Source of the DNA: Nocardia araoensis NBRC 100135
GTDB taxonomy: Bacteria > Actinomycetota > Actinomycetes > Mycobacteriales > Mycobacteriaceae
Assembly: GCF_000308435.1 (NCBI RefSeq)
Contig: NZ_BAFR01000002.1
Span: 1 to 64,000, forward strand
Length of the DNA stretch: 64,000 bases
Reading direction: 5' to 3'
Part shown: one piece after another, positions 28,188 through 36,690 of the stretch
Layout of the letters: each line of letters starts with the position of its first letter
How positions within the stretch are numbered: the first letter of the stretch is position 1
Translations under genes and position numbers: made by a program
Notes under the pieces: model-generated
What the model was told of the DNA's origin: nothing
What the model saw: the letters and a program-made list of their open reading frames with translations, nothing else
Databases searched by the model: none

Positions 28188-28955
28188 TTACCGCGGCGCC
28201 ATGCGCAGCGCGCCGTCCATGCGGATGGTCTCGCCGTTCAGGTAGTCGTGCTCGACGATGTACTGCGTCAGCTGCGCGTACTCGTCCGGACGGCCCAGGC
28301 GGGACGGGAAGGGCACGCCCGCCTCGAGGCCCTTGCGGTACTCCTCGGTGACGCCGGCCAGCATCGGAGTGTCGATGATGCCGGGGGCGATGGTGTTCAC
28401 CCGGATGCCGAACTGGGCCAGATCACGCGCGGCCGGAACCGTCATGCCGTGCACGCCGCCCTTGGACGCCGAGTAGGCGATCTGACCGATCTGCCCCTCG
28501 AACGCGGCGACCGAAGCGGTGTTGATGATGACGCCGCGCTGGCCGTACTCGTCCACGGCGTCGGTCTTGGCGATCGCGTCGGCGGCCAGCCGCATGACGT
28601 TGAAGGTGCCGAGCAGATTGACCGTGATGACCGTGCGGAACAGCTCCAGGTCGTGCGGGCCGTTCTTGGACAGGATGCGGCCCGCCCATCCGACACCGGC
28701 GCAGTTGACCACGATGCGCAGCGGAGCGCCGGACTCGACGACCTGCGCGACGGCCGCGCTGACCTCGTCGTTGCTGGTGACATCGGCGGGAATGAGGGTG
28801 ACCCCGGCGGGCACGTTGTCGCCGGCGCGCTCGATCGACTGCGGTACGTCCAGCCCGAAGACGGTGGCGCCGAGTTCGGCGAGACGCTTGGCGGTGGCGG
28901 CGCCGAGGCCCGATGCGCCTCCGGTGACAATGGCGGCGGAACCCGAAATCTCCAC
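28188..28955 (-). CDS. SDR family oxidoreductase (3-hydroxyacyl-CoA dehydrogenase type-2-like)
   Basis: A 255-residue short-chain dehydrogenase. GTG 28955 has GAGAGGA 6 nt upstream, which decides the start. Cofactor motif VTGGASGLG, a NAD-favouring Asp in FGLDVP, the catalytic Ser/Tyr/Lys region NTASVAAFEG...YSASKGG, and the PGIIDTPM loop are all present. The long MAPR-ending C-terminus and the lid resemble HSD10-type 3-hydroxyacyl-CoA dehydrogenases, used in fatty-acid, sterol or branched-chain degradation. A divergent TetR regulator gene lies 187 nt away and is the likely regulator. Confidence 0.88.
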   Translation of the reverse strand: MEISGSAAIVTGGASGLGAATAKRLAELGATVFGLDVPQSIERAGDNVPAGVTLIPADVTSNDEVSAAVAQVVESGAPLRIVVNCAGVGWAGRILSKNGPHDLELFRTVITVNLLGTFNVMRLAADAIAKTDAVDEYGQRGVIINTASVAAFEGQIGQIAYSASKGGVHGMTVPAARDLAQFGIRVNTIAPGIIDTPMLAGVTEEYRKGLEAGVPFPSRLGRPDEYAQLTQYIVEHDYLNGETIRMDGALRMAPR

Positions 28956-29142
28956 GATGGTCCTCTCGTTTGTGACAGCCAGTTGGCCCTTCGTCAATTT
29001 GCACCCTAACCGGTAGGCGGCGCGTGGCCCTGCACGGCTCCCGCGACTCGTTCCCGGCGCGGGCCCTTTCCGGCGGGTCGGCGGAACCGACCGCGCAGAA
29101 TGGAACCGCCCAGTCAGCTCGACCGAACACCGGAGTCACCGC

Positions 29143-29811
29143 ATGACCGAATCGGCCATCAGCGCACGTCTGCCTCGCGGCAGGCACGGCCTGCCACGGG
29201 AGCAGGTGATCGCCTCGCAGCGCGAGCGGATCCTCGTCGCGACGGCGGAGGCCATGGCCGAGAACGGTTACATCGGAACGTCGGTCGCGGCGATCCTCAA
29301 ACGGGCTTGCGTGTCGCGAGAGACGTTCTACGAGCAGTTCCGGTCCAAAGAAGACTGTTTCGAGGCGGCCTATCAACGTGCGGTGCAGTTACTGCTCGAC
29401 CGGATCGCCGAGGCCACCGAGACGGAAGACGCGGCGGCCGACACGGACGCGGTGGCTCGAATGGACCGGATCCTGCGCGCTTATCTCCAGTATCTGGTGG
29501 ATGATCCGGCCAGCGCGCGGCTGTTCCTGGTCGAGGTCTTCGCGGTGGGGTCGGCCGCCATCGCGCGCAGGGCCCAACTGCAAGAGCGGTTCGTCGAGTT
29601 GATCGCGGCCGTGCTCGACGCGCGGACCGAACAGCAGCGTTTCGCCTGTCAGGCCCTGGCCGCGTCGGTCGGCTCGATGGTCACCGCGCGGATCGCGGCT
29701 GGGGACTCGGGAGGTCTGCTGGCGCTGCGGGAACCGCTGCTGGATCTGTTGCGCCGGGGTGGCCACCTGTATGGGGCTGCGCTGGGCTCGAGCGGCGAGT
29801 CATCCGCTTGA
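29143..29811 (+). CDS. TetR/AcrR family transcriptional regulator
   Basis: A 222-residue regulator. The N-terminal helix-turn-helix (about residues 25-75) reads RERILVATAEAMAENGYIGTSVAAILKRACVSRETFYEQF, cut here to key parts: GYIGTSV, ACVSRETFY. The ligand-binding part is all helical. Divergent from the SDR gene, so auto- and SDR-regulation are likely. The last 131 bp overlap, antisense, the end of the TMEM165-family gene. Confidence 0.85.
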   Translation: MTESAISARLPRGRHGLPREQVIASQRERILVATAEAMAENGYIGTSVAAILKRACVSRETFYEQFRSKEDCFEAAYQRAVQLLLDRIAEATETEDAAADTDAVARMDRILRAYLQYLVDDPASARLFLVEVFAVGSAAIARRAQLQERFVELIAAVLDARTEQQRFACQALAASVGSMVTARIAAGDSGGLLALREPLLDLLRRGGHLYGAALGSSGESSA

Positions 29812-30457
29812 GCAGCAGCGCCGCACCGGCCAGCGCGGGAGCGAGCGCCGCCAGACCGGCGACGGCGACGCCGCCGAGCCCCGGTGCGGTCGCACCCAGC
29901 AGGGTCGCCGCGCCGAAGTAGAGGAACAGCAGTCCCGAGCCGATACCGATCGCGTGCTCGGGCAGGTGCTTGCCGACCAGGATGCCCGCCGCGATGGCCA
30001 GCGCGTCGGCGGCGACCATGCCGATGGTCGAGCCCAGCCAGACGCCGACCCAGTCGTAGTCGGTGGCCAGGGCGGCGGTCGCGAACATGGTGCGATCGCC
30101 CAGCTCGGCGAGCAGGAACGCGGACAGCACCACGAAGAACGGCGCGCCGCCCGCCTTCGGCGCCTTCGGTTCCGGTTCTTCCTCGCCGGTGCCGAAGTGC
30201 TCGCGTAGGGTCCACAGGCCGACGGCCAGGAAGGTGATGGCGGCGATCAGCGCGATCGCTGTGGTCGGCAGTGCCGCGCCGAGGAAATAGCCGATGCCGA
30301 CCGAGATCAGGTGCACCGCCGCGGAGGCGGTCGCGATGCCGCCGAGGACCACCCACCAGCGATAGCGCAGCGCGAATGTCAGCGCCATCAGCTGGGACTT
30401 GTCACCGAGCTCGGCGAGAAAGACTACGCCGATGGTCAGCAATGCGGTGGCGATCAT
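29681..30457 (-). CDS. TMEM165/GDT1 (UPF0016) family membrane protein, probable Mn2+ exporter
   Basis: A 258-residue protein with six or seven helices. The two family signatures E-x-G-D-(K/R)-(T/S) are present: FLAELGDKSQL (first repeat) and LLAELGDRTMF (second repeat), the acidic metal-binding motifs of this transporter family. ATG 30457 has GGGAG 10 nt upstream. Members export Mn2+ or Ca2+. A yybP-ykoY (Mn2+-sensing) riboswitch directly upstream strongly supports manganese. The Pro/Ala-rich C-terminal tail of about 40 residues is unusual: it overlaps the convergent TetR gene and may be a late extension. Confidence 0.92.
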   Translation of the reverse strand: MIATALLTIGVVFLAELGDKSQLMALTFALRYRWWVVLGGIATASAAVHLISVGIGYFLGAALPTTAIALIAAITFLAVGLWTLREHFGTGEEEPEPKAPKAGGAPFFVVLSAFLLAELGDRTMFATAALATDYDWVGVWLGSTIGMVAADALAIAAGILVGKHLPEHAIGIGSGLLFLYFGAATLLGATAPGLGGVAVAGLAALAPALAGAALLLKRMTRRSSPAQPHTGGHPGATDPAAVPAAPADLPSPQPRSAR

Positions 30458-30469
30458 GTGTGGCGGCTC

Positions 30470-30640
30470 CCAGGTCTCCGGCCTGCCGACCGGAGATACG
30501 GGGACGCTCCGGCCGACAACGAAATGGTTGTCCAGGCCGAAGGTCTCGCCCACCGGCCGGAAGCCGGTTCACACAGCCGGACCCGGACCGAGCGGGTCAG
30601 TATGTCGACTGTGCGATTGGGGGCTACTCCCCTTCGCTGC
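30470..30640 (-). promoter_or_regulatory. yybP-ykoY manganese riboswitch
   Basis: On the minus strand the leader shows the family signatures. A 5' block AAGGGGAGTAGCCC (about 30633-30620) is followed by GGCGAGACCTTCGG (the first L1-type GAGACC element, about 30550). The 3' block CCGGAGACCTGGGAGC ends near 30468. The two G(A)GACC loops and the GGGGAGTAGC start are the conserved Mn2+-binding and P1 features of yybP-ykoY. It lies 13 nt before the ATG of a TMEM165-family exporter, the classic target. Exact ends are approximate. Confidence 0.88.
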
Positions 30641-30645
30641 CTGCG

Positions 30646-30675
30646 ACTCTACCCGCCCCCTCCTGCTCCCGCCAA
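30646..30675 (-). promoter_or_regulatory. Predicted promoter of the riboswitch transcript
   Basis: TTGGCG (30675-30670) and TAGAGT (30651-30646) on the minus strand with 18-bp spacing. The expected start site falls just before the riboswitch P1 helix. Confidence 0.55.
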
Positions 30676-30743
30676 CCCGTTGTCATCGAAATCGCAATGC
30701 GCACAATAAGTTTGGCGATCCGCGTGGCGAGTTTCGGTTACCC

Positions 30744-31271
30744 TCACGCGGCCAGCAGCATAGCCAGAACCGCCGTGTCGGGATCGCTGATCGGATCCAG
30801 TCCGACCCTGCTGACCAGCGACGTCACCGTTCCGTCCGACTCCGCCTCCACCCACGCGGCACGGTGCTCCAGGCCCAGATGGGGCACGCCTGGCAACAAG
30901 ACGCAGCCGGAGGCGGCACCCGTGCATTCGGGCAGCGTGGGGCGGGTTTCCGACGGAGGATGCAACATCAGCAGGGCCGGTGGGACATGCTCGGCGAAAT
31001 GGCCGGGTTCCACGGCTTCCTCGCCCAGCACCGGACCTTCGGCAAGCACCAAGCCGACCGTGCCAGGGGCAGGATCGTCGGGTAGATCCTCGCGGACTCC
31101 GAAGACCGTCGAGGTCGTCAGCAGTCCGGGCAGTGTGGCCACGCGCACCGCGAGGACCAGCACCTGAGCCCACTCCTTGGTGGTCTCCGGCCACCTGCCG
31201 GAGATGACGAAGCCACGCAGCGATCCGCGCGAATGGAACGGCGTGATGCCGATCGGTTCGTTCGTGCGCAT
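30744..31271 (-). CDS. Conserved hypothetical protein (possibly Rv3847-like)
   Basis: A 175-residue soluble protein from ATG 31271 with GGGAGG 6 nt upstream. No signal peptide, membrane helix or enzyme motif is visible. The sequence is Pro/Leu/Val-rich with alternating strands (VLVLAVRVATLPGLL, TVGLVLAEGPVLGEE). Its place next to sodA and its length match, from memory, M. tuberculosis Rv3847 (177 residues), a conserved protein of unknown function. That homology was not tested. Confidence 0.65.
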   Translation of the reverse strand: MRTNEPIGITPFHSRGSLRGFVISGRWPETTKEWAQVLVLAVRVATLPGLLTTSTVFGVREDLPDDPAPGTVGLVLAEGPVLGEEAVEPGHFAEHVPPALLMLHPPSETRPTLPECTGAASGCVLLPGVPHLGLEHRAAWVEAESDGTVTSLVSRVGLDPISDPDTAVLAMLLAA

Positions 31272-31351
31272 TCCTGCCTCCCGTTGTGGAACCGGGGGCG
31301 ACCTTGCCCGTGTTATTTGATCTGGATTCCCGAATATGAACCAGTTGTCAC

Positions 31352-31379
31352 CTGGCACACAAGTACCAAAGAGTGCTAA
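31352..31379 (-). promoter_or_regulatory. CIRCE-like inverted repeat
   Basis: Minus strand: a perfect TTAGCACTC half (31379-31371), then a 10-nt spacer and GTGTGCCAG (31360-31352), which matches the second CIRCE half at 6 of 9 positions. Canonical spacing is 9, so HrcA binding is doubtful. It lies 80-108 nt upstream of the 31271 start. Confidence 0.25.
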
Positions 31380-31513
31380 TCGGACGTCCGGGCGCGGGTC
31401 GTCAGGCAATCGGGCTGCGCACGCGGCGGATCGGGCCCCACCTCACCGAGTCCGGATCCGCGACGTCCGGGCGTCGTTCTCGGCAACATGCCCGCGACGC
31501 TGGAAACAGAACA

Positions 31514-31556
31514 GGCCCGTGAATCCGGCCGCGCGTGGCGGCCGGATTCACGGGCC
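31514..31556 (-). terminator. sodA terminator
   Basis: A 19-bp stem with arms 31514-31532 and 31538-31556 (plus strand begins GGCCCGTGAATCC), 5-nt loop, 22 nt after the sodA stop. Followed on the minus strand by TGTTCTGTTT. Confidence 0.85.
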
Positions 31557-31578
31557 CGGTTCCGTGTGTGGAGCAGGC

Positions 31579-32202
31579 TCAGCCGAAGATCAGGCCCTTG
31601 GCCTGCGAGGTCGCCTTGGCGAAGCGCTCCTGCACGTCGGCCCAGTTGACGACGTTCCAGAACGCGGTGACGTAGTCCGCCTTGACGTTCTTGTACTGCA
31701 GGTAGAAGGCGTGCTCCCACATGTCGACCTGCAGCAGCGGGATGATGCCGAGCGGGACGTTGGCCTGCTGGTCGTAGAGCTGGAAGGTCAGCAGCTTCTG
31801 GCCGAGGGTGTCGAAGCCGAGCACCGCCCAGCCGGAGCCCTGCAGGCCGTTGGCCGCGGCGGTGAACTGCGCGCGGAACTTGTCGAACGAACCGAACTGG
31901 TCGTCGATGGCCGCGGCCAGCTCGCCGACCGGCTTGTCACCGCCGTTGGGGGAAAGGTTCTTCCACCAGATGGAGTGGTTGACGTGCCCACCCAGGTGGA
32001 ACGCGAGGTTCTTCTCGTGCAGGAAGATGGCGCTGTGATCGCCCGACTCGCGAGCGGCTTCCAGCTTCTCCAGTGCGGTGTTCGCACCGGCGACGTAAGC
32101 GGCGTGGTGCTTGGAATGATGAAGCTCGTTGATCTGCCCGGAGATGTGGGGCTCCAGGGCGCTGTAGTCGTAATCCAGATCTGGCAGCGTGTACTCAGCC
32201 AC
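31579..32202 (-). CDS. sodA: Superoxide dismutase (Fe/Mn family)
   Basis: Dismutates superoxide; 207 residues. GTG 32202 follows AGGAAGGGA at good spacing and aligns with the family N-terminus [17 protein letters not shown]. Metal ligands are visible: His in [12 protein letters not shown], His in [10 protein letters not shown], and the [11 protein letters not shown]sp/His pair. Whether iron or manganese is used cannot be read from sequence alone; the nearby Mn2+ riboswitch is suggestive only. Monocistronic with its own terminator. Related mycobacterial SodA is abundant and found extracellularly without a signal peptide. Confidence 0.96.
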   Translation of the reverse strand: MAEYTLPDLDYDYSALEPHISGQINELHHSKHHAAYVAGANTALEKLEAARESGDHSAIFLHEKNLAFHLGGHVNHSIWWKNLSPNGGDKPVGELAAAIDDQFGSFDKFRAQFTAAANGLQGSGWAVLGFDTLGQKLLTFQLYDQQANVPLGIIPLLQVDMWEHAFYLQYKNVKADYVTAFWNVVNWADVQERFAKATSQAKGLIFG

Positions 32203-32393
32203 GATGTCCCTTCCTATGTCGGGCTGGTTGTGCCCGTTGTTCCGGACACAGCCAACCATCATTCGTACACCCGGTCGATTCCAACTCGGGCCCACGCCCG
32301 CGCATTCCGGTGACGCCGCTCACAGCCGGCGGGTCGCGCACCGTCACATCACGCACATCGGCCCCACTGGAAACGCACGCGTAGCATCGAACC

Positions 32394-33074
32394 ATGTCGT
32401 GGTACGACGAACTAGTGGGGCGTCTGAGCCTCCCCGAACCCGTCATGGTCGTTCCCGAGCATGCCCTGCCCGGCCGGGCGGAACCGCTCGACGTGCCGGA
32501 TACCCACTACGTCAACGGTCATCCGATCCGCCCGCCGTTTCCCGATGGACTCCAGCTCGCGGTCGTCGCGATGGGCTGTTTCTGGGGAGCGGAAAAGGGC
32601 TTCTGGGAACTCGACGGCGTCTACACCACAGCGGTCGGCTACGTCGGCGGGTACACGCCGAATCCCACCTACGAAGAGGTTTGCAGCGGGCGGACGGGTC
32701 ACGCGGAAGCGGTGCTCGTCGTGTTCGATCCCGCGGTGATCGACTACGCGGGCATCCTCACACAGTTCTGGGAGAACCACGATCCCACCCAAGGCATGCG
32801 GCAGGGCAACGACCGCGGCACCCAATACCGTTCGGCCGTCTTCACCTTCGGCGCCGAGCAGGCCGATCTCGTCCGCTCGACGGCCGATGCCTACGGCAAG
32901 CGGCTCGCCGCGGCGGGATACGGGCAGATCACCACGGAGATCGCGCCGCTGCCCGGACTGGCGGCCTTCTACTATGCCGAGGGCTATCACCAGCAGTACC
33001 TGGCGAAGAACCCCGGCGGATACTGCCCCGTGCACGCCACCGGAGTGAGTTGCCCGGCGGGTACGGGCGCCTGA
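32394..33074 (+). CDS. msrA: Peptide methionine sulfoxide reductase MsrA
   Basis: Reduces methionine-S-sulfoxide in proteins and free methionine; 226 residues. Catalytic motif [13 protein letters not shown] is near residue 61, followed by the conserved VGYVGG, GHAEAV and [22 protein letters not shown], shown here by key parts. C-terminal cysteines in GGYCPVH and VSCPAG are the resolving residues. TAGCAT lies 6 nt before ATG 32394, so the transcript is probably leaderless. Divergent from sodA, an oxidative-stress pairing. Confidence 0.96.
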   Translation: MSWYDELVGRLSLPEPVMVVPEHALPGRAEPLDVPDTHYVNGHPIRPPFPDGLQLAVVAMGCFWGAEKGFWELDGVYTTAVGYVGGYTPNPTYEEVCSGRTGHAEAVLVVFDPAVIDYAGILTQFWENHDPTQGMRQGNDRGTQYRSAVFTFGAEQADLVRSTADAYGKRLAAAGYGQITTEIAPLPGLAAFYYAEGYHQQYLAKNPGGYCPVHATGVSCPAGTGA

Positions 33075-33134
33075 GCGCCGACGGACCGCACATCCGGTCA
33101 CGTGAATGTGCGGTTCGGTCGGACAATTCGGCGA

Positions 33135-33746
33135 TCAGAGCGGCGGAGCGATACCCGGACGACTGGCCCGTGGGTCACCCGCGTCGTGCGCTCGCCACCA
33201 CCGCGCGCCGCCCGCGACGAAGTCCGCCAGCGGGATCTGCTTGCCCCGCGCGTCGTGCACGGTGAGGTCGTCGAACCACACCCGGACGTCCAGTTCCCGC
33301 GGATCGATGCCCTCCTCTTGGGAGAACTCCAGAACGTGCGCGGATTCCTGATCGCTGATGCGTGTGTCGAAGCTGAGCAGCTCGCTCCACAGCGCCCAGC
33401 TGCTGTCGTCGAGATCGATGAACTCCCATCCGTGCAGCCGCCCGCCGCCGAAACTCCGGATCGCCTCGTCCAGGCCGTCCAATCGCAGCGGCAGCACTCT
33501 GGGTTCCAGATCGTCCCAGTGTTGGGTGCGCAGTGACGCGGCGACCCGGCTCACGCCGGTGAAGGTCACCTGCACTTGGTGGTCATCCGCCGCCGTCCCG
33601 TGTTCCGGGAGGGTCAGCACCTCGAGGTCGAGTCGAAGTTCCCCGGCGGCCTTGTCGATCGCGAGGCCGAGGCACGTGGCCTCGGACAAAGCGACGTTGA
33701 GCCCTGCGATGTCCATTCCGTGGCGTAGCCCCCTGCTCACGTTCAT
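33135..33746 (-). CDS. Conserved hypothetical protein
   Basis: A 203-residue acidic soluble protein from ATG 33746; an in-frame ATG at 33716 (MDIAGLNVALSEATCLG) is an equally possible start. It is rich in beta-strand sequence (LRLDLEVLTLP, QVQVTFTGVSRVAASL) with a central WEFIDLDDSSWALWSE block. No catalytic motif is recognised. Convergent with msrA. It has no close neighbour on its strand. Confidence 0.6.
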   Translation of the reverse strand: MNVSRGLRHGMDIAGLNVALSEATCLGLAIDKAAGELRLDLEVLTLPEHGTAADDHQVQVTFTGVSRVAASLRTQHWDDLEPRVLPLRLDGLDEAIRSFGGGRLHGWEFIDLDDSSWALWSELLSFDTRISDQESAHVLEFSQEEGIDPRELDVRVWFDDLTVHDARGKQIPLADFVAGGARWWRAHDAGDPRASRPGIAPPL

Positions 33747-34083
33747 GGGGCCAAGGCTACCGATCGTTTCCGCAGGATCGCGGGATTTCGGCGGCGTTCT
33801 GGATTCGATGGAACCGAATGGGACTCGGCCCCGTCCAAGTAGTTGTCGGAACCCATCGGCCGCGGGTTCCGATGTCGGCGACGAATGGCCGCTCCGGGAT
33901 TGGTATGGAGGGGAGTCCCGGATCGGCCATTCGCATCGCTCGACCGTTAGGGGCTGAATCCGCACGTTGATCAGGTTCAGCTGGCCGAGTCCGAACCGGA
34001 GGTCCGTAACGGCCCCTATTTGGTAGCTGATCAGTTGCTATAAAGCTGGGCGAATCCGGCGAAACACCATCGACAGCTGGGAC
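33747..34083. other. Intergenic region, no gene seen
   Basis: About 340 bp without a credible frame. A weak direct pair CTGATCAG / GATCAG occurs near 34030. It joins the DnaA-box-like cluster that follows. Confidence 0.4.
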
Positions 34084-34134
34084 TTGTGGATCGAGCTGTG
34101 GATTATGTGGATAACTTTGCCCGAGTTATGCACA
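34084..34134. promoter_or_regulatory. Cluster of four DnaA-box-like 9-mers
   Basis: Within 51 bp: TTGTGGATC (34084-34092), TGTGGATTA (34097-34105), TGTGGATAA (34106-34114, exact complement of the TTATCCACA consensus) and TTATGCACA (34126-34134, exact TTATNCACA). The middle two are contiguous direct repeats. No dnaA/dnaN genes are near, so this is not the usual oriC. It could be a DnaA-titration site or a DnaA-regulated promoter for the rhodanese gene. Confidence 0.5.
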
Positions 34135-34264
34135 ACCAGCATCGGGCGGGTGCGCGGTCGAGTTCCGGAGGGGAGAACATACCCGAAGTCGCGGCTCGCT
34201 GTCGAGGTCGCTCCCCTGGCATGGAACTGCACGGCGGTCCGCCACGCATGGCAGGATCGAATCT

Positions 34265-34636
34265 GTGACGAGCCCCCACGTTCCGTCGGTCACGGTGGAG
34301 GACGTGCCTGCCGAATTCGACGGCAGCGCGCCCGCGTCGGCCGACACGCCGCGATCCATCCTGCTCGACGTCCGTGAGGCCGACGAGTGGCGGCTCGGAC
34401 ACGCCCCGGGTGCGATACACATCCCGATGGTCGACGTTCCCGCCCGGATCGATGAACTGGAGTACGACGCGGATCTCTACGTCATCTGCAGGCAGGGCGG
34501 CAGGTCCCTTCAGGTGGTCGAATATCTCACGCACATCGGCTACGAGGCCATCCAGGTCCGCGGGGGCATGGTGGCATGGCAGCAGGCCGGCCGCCCGCTG
34601 GTCGCGGACGGCGACCACGAGGCGAAGATCTACTGA
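34265..34636 (+). CDS. Single-domain rhodanese-like protein
   Basis: A 123-residue sulfurtransferase domain. The active-site loop is ICRQGGRS with the catalytic cysteine; CH2A (LDVREADEW) and CH2B-type (GMVAWQQAG) motifs are present. Typical for GlpE/PspE-size rhodaneses. GTG 34265 start. The DUF4328 gene begins 21 nt downstream on the same strand, so the two are likely co-transcribed, followed by the GDPD gene. Sulfur donor and acceptor unknown. Confidence 0.88.
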   Translation: MTSPHVPSVTVEDVPAEFDGSAPASADTPRSILLDVREADEWRLGHAPGAIHIPMVDVPARIDELEYDADLYVICRQGGRSLQVVEYLTHIGYEAIQVRGGMVAWQQAGRPLVADGDHEAKIY

Positions 34637-34656
34637 CGAAAGAACGAGGTGCGCGG

Positions 34657-35688
34657 GTGAGTACTGTGGTGCAACCTTGTGCGCGCTGCGGTGCGCGCTG
34701 GGCCGTGCAAGGCGCGCCGATGCACTGGTGCCCGCGCTGCCGTGGCGTACTCCTCTCGCCGGGGCCGATCGACGCGCCCGCCGACCGTCGCAACTATCGG
34801 TGGGTGGCGCGCAAACCGGACCACCGTAGGCGAGCCCAGTCATCCGTCCGGCCTGGCCCGCCGAGCCGCACGCCTCGGTACACACAGATCCCACGCTGGG
34901 GTCTGATCGACCTGCCACCGCAGGCGGGCGGTGCGGTGCGCCGTCCGTTCGGCAGGCTGACCGACTCGGTGGTCAGGCTGCTCGTCGCCACCGCGGTCGT
35001 CTTCGGACTCGCGTCCGTCGCGGAACTGGCTCGCTATGCGGTCCTGCTGCGCAACCGGACGCGCCTCATCCACCCCGCCGTGCTCTACGCGTCCGACGCG
35101 TTCGTGATCGGCGCCGGCGTGCTCGCGCTCGCGTTCGCGCTGCTGGCCGCCGTGGCCACGGTGGGAAGGCTGGTCGAGATCAGGCGCTCGGCTTACGCCG
35201 CCACGGGCAGGCGTGACCCGCGCTCGCCGCGAGCGCTCGCGTTCGGTTGCCTGGTTCCGGTGGTCAACCTGCTGTGGCCGGGAGTTTTCCTGAGTGAAGT
35301 GGCGGCGTTGCAGGGCGATCCCAGGGCCGGACGGGCGGTCCGGATCTGGTGGGCCGCGTGGGTCTTCGGCGGCCTCGTCGCGGTGGCCGCGCTACTGTGG
35401 CGGACCGCGGATTCGTTGCAGGCCGAGGCCGACGGAGTGCTGTTCACCGCGTTCACCGACGCGGTCGCCGCCGCGGTCGCGGTGCTGACCCTCTGGGTGC
35501 TGCGCACGATCGAGGGGCACGATCTGCTCGGACGCGGCCGCACCGCGCGCCGCTGGCTGATCGCGGTCGATCCCGCCGTGCCGGTGATCGAACCGGTACA
35601 TCCGGGCGGACGGGGACCGGCCCGTGCCGACGCCCACGAGAACAACGGTGCTCAGGACCGTGAGCAGGAGGAGGTTATGGCCAAGTGA
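34657..35688 (+). CDS. Zinc-ribbon DUF4328 membrane protein (Rv3843c-like)
   Basis: A 343-residue protein from GTG 34657 with GAGG 7 nt upstream. An N-terminal zinc ribbon has cysteines 8, 11, 25 and 28 (PCARC...WCPRC). A basic, Pro-rich linker follows, then four hydrophobic segments in the DUF4328 pattern (LLVATAVVFGLASVAEL, GAGVLALAFALLAAVA, LVPVVNLLWPGVFLSEV, WAAWVFGGLVAVAALLW). From memory M. tuberculosis Rv3843c is a 342-residue membrane protein next to glpQ1, the same position as here. GTGA overlap with the next gene. Function unknown. Confidence 0.8.
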   Translation: MSTVVQPCARCGARWAVQGAPMHWCPRCRGVLLSPGPIDAPADRRNYRWVARKPDHRRRAQSSVRPGPPSRTPRYTQIPRWGLIDLPPQAGGAVRRPFGRLTDSVVRLLVATAVVFGLASVAELARYAVLLRNRTRLIHPAVLYASDAFVIGAGVLALAFALLAAVATVGRLVEIRRSAYAATGRRDPRSPRALAFGCLVPVVNLLWPGVFLSEVAALQGDPRAGRAVRIWWAAWVFGGLVAVAALLWRTADSLQAEADGVLFTAFTDAVAAAVAVLTLWVLRTIEGHDLLGRGRTARRWLIAVDPAVPVIEPVHPGGRGPARADAHENNGAQDREQEEVMAK

Positions 35689-36452
35689 GCCAGGGCAGTC
35701 GCGCGCCGTTCGTCGTCGCGCATCGAGGCGCATCGGCGGCGCGCCCCGAGCACACGCTCGCCGCCTACGAGCTGGCGCTCCAAGAGGGCGCCGACGGTGT
35801 CGAGTGCGATGTCCGGCTGACCAGGGACGGGCATCTGGTGTGCGTGCACGACCGCACCGTCGACCGGACCTCCTCGGGCAGCGGTCTGGTCAGCGAGATG
35901 ACGTTGGATGAGCTGCGGGCGCTGGATTTCGGCTCCGACGGCGCCCCGGCCTCGGTGCTGACCCTGAGCGAGCTGATCGGCCTGGTGCTGGACTGGCGCA
36001 GCAGGCCGACCAAGCTGTTCATCGAGACCAAGCACCCGGTCCGCTACGGCGCGCTGGTGGAGAACAAGCTGCTCGCCGAGCTTCAGCGCTTCGGCATCGC
36101 CACCCCCGCCTCGGCCGATCATTCCCGCGCGGTCGTGATGTCGTTCGCGGCCACCGCGGTGTGGCGCATCCGCCGCGCCGCCCCGCTGCTGCCCACCGTC
36201 CTGCTCGGCGAATCGTCCCGTTATCTGGGCGGATCCGCGGCCACGACCGTCGGCGCCACCGCTGTCGGCCCCTCGGTGAAAACCCTCCGCGAGCACCCCG
36301 ACCTGGTCGACAAGGCCGCCGCCGCGGGCCGCGCCACCTACTGCTGGACCGTCGACGATCCCGAAGACGTCCAACTGTGCGCCGACCTCGGCGTCAGCTG
36401 GATCGCCACCAACCACCCCGGTCGCACCAAGTCCCTGCTCCCCGCCGCCTGA
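35685..36452 (+). CDS. Glycerophosphodiester phosphodiesterase (GlpQ1-like)
   Basis: Hydrolyses glycerophosphodiesters to glycerol-3-phosphate and an alcohol; 255 residues, no signal peptide, so cytoplasmic. Catalytic residues are visible: AHRGAS, the PEHT turn, GVECDVRLTRDG (metal-binding Glu and Asp) and VCVHDRTVDRTSSG (catalytic His). GTG 35685 overlaps the preceding stop. Equivalent to Rv3842c (glpQ1) by position. Would recycle lipid head groups. Confidence 0.93.
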   Translation: MSQGSRAPFVVAHRGASAARPEHTLAAYELALQEGADGVECDVRLTRDGHLVCVHDRTVDRTSSGSGLVSEMTLDELRALDFGSDGAPASVLTLSELIGLVLDWRSRPTKLFIETKHPVRYGALVENKLLAELQRFGIATPASADHSRAVVMSFAATAVWRIRRAAPLLPTVLLGESSRYLGGSAATTVGATAVGPSVKTLREHPDLVDKAAAAGRATYCWTVDDPEDVQLCADLGVSWIATNHPGRTKSLLPAA

Positions 36453-36690
36453 GCGGGCTCCGCCGGGGGGCTGCCGCAAAGAGCCCATGGGGCCTCCGCC
36501 GCGCCGAAGGAAGCCTCGAGATGCGCGGTGTGCTCCGGCCTGTGCGCCGAAGGCGGTACCGACGTGCGATCAGATCGCGGCCGGGCGAGCGTGTGGCTGC
36601 GGATTCGCATGGCGGTCACATCCGCGAACACGCCGCGACGCAGGTCGCGGCAATTCAACACAGCCAGAAAACACGGTAGGTTGACCCCTC
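36453..36690. promoter_or_regulatory. Promoter region of the DUF5926 gene
   Basis: A TAGGTT -10 element (36677-36682) lies 8 nt before GTG 36691, pointing to a leaderless transcript. No other element or gene recognised in the region. Confidence 0.45.
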
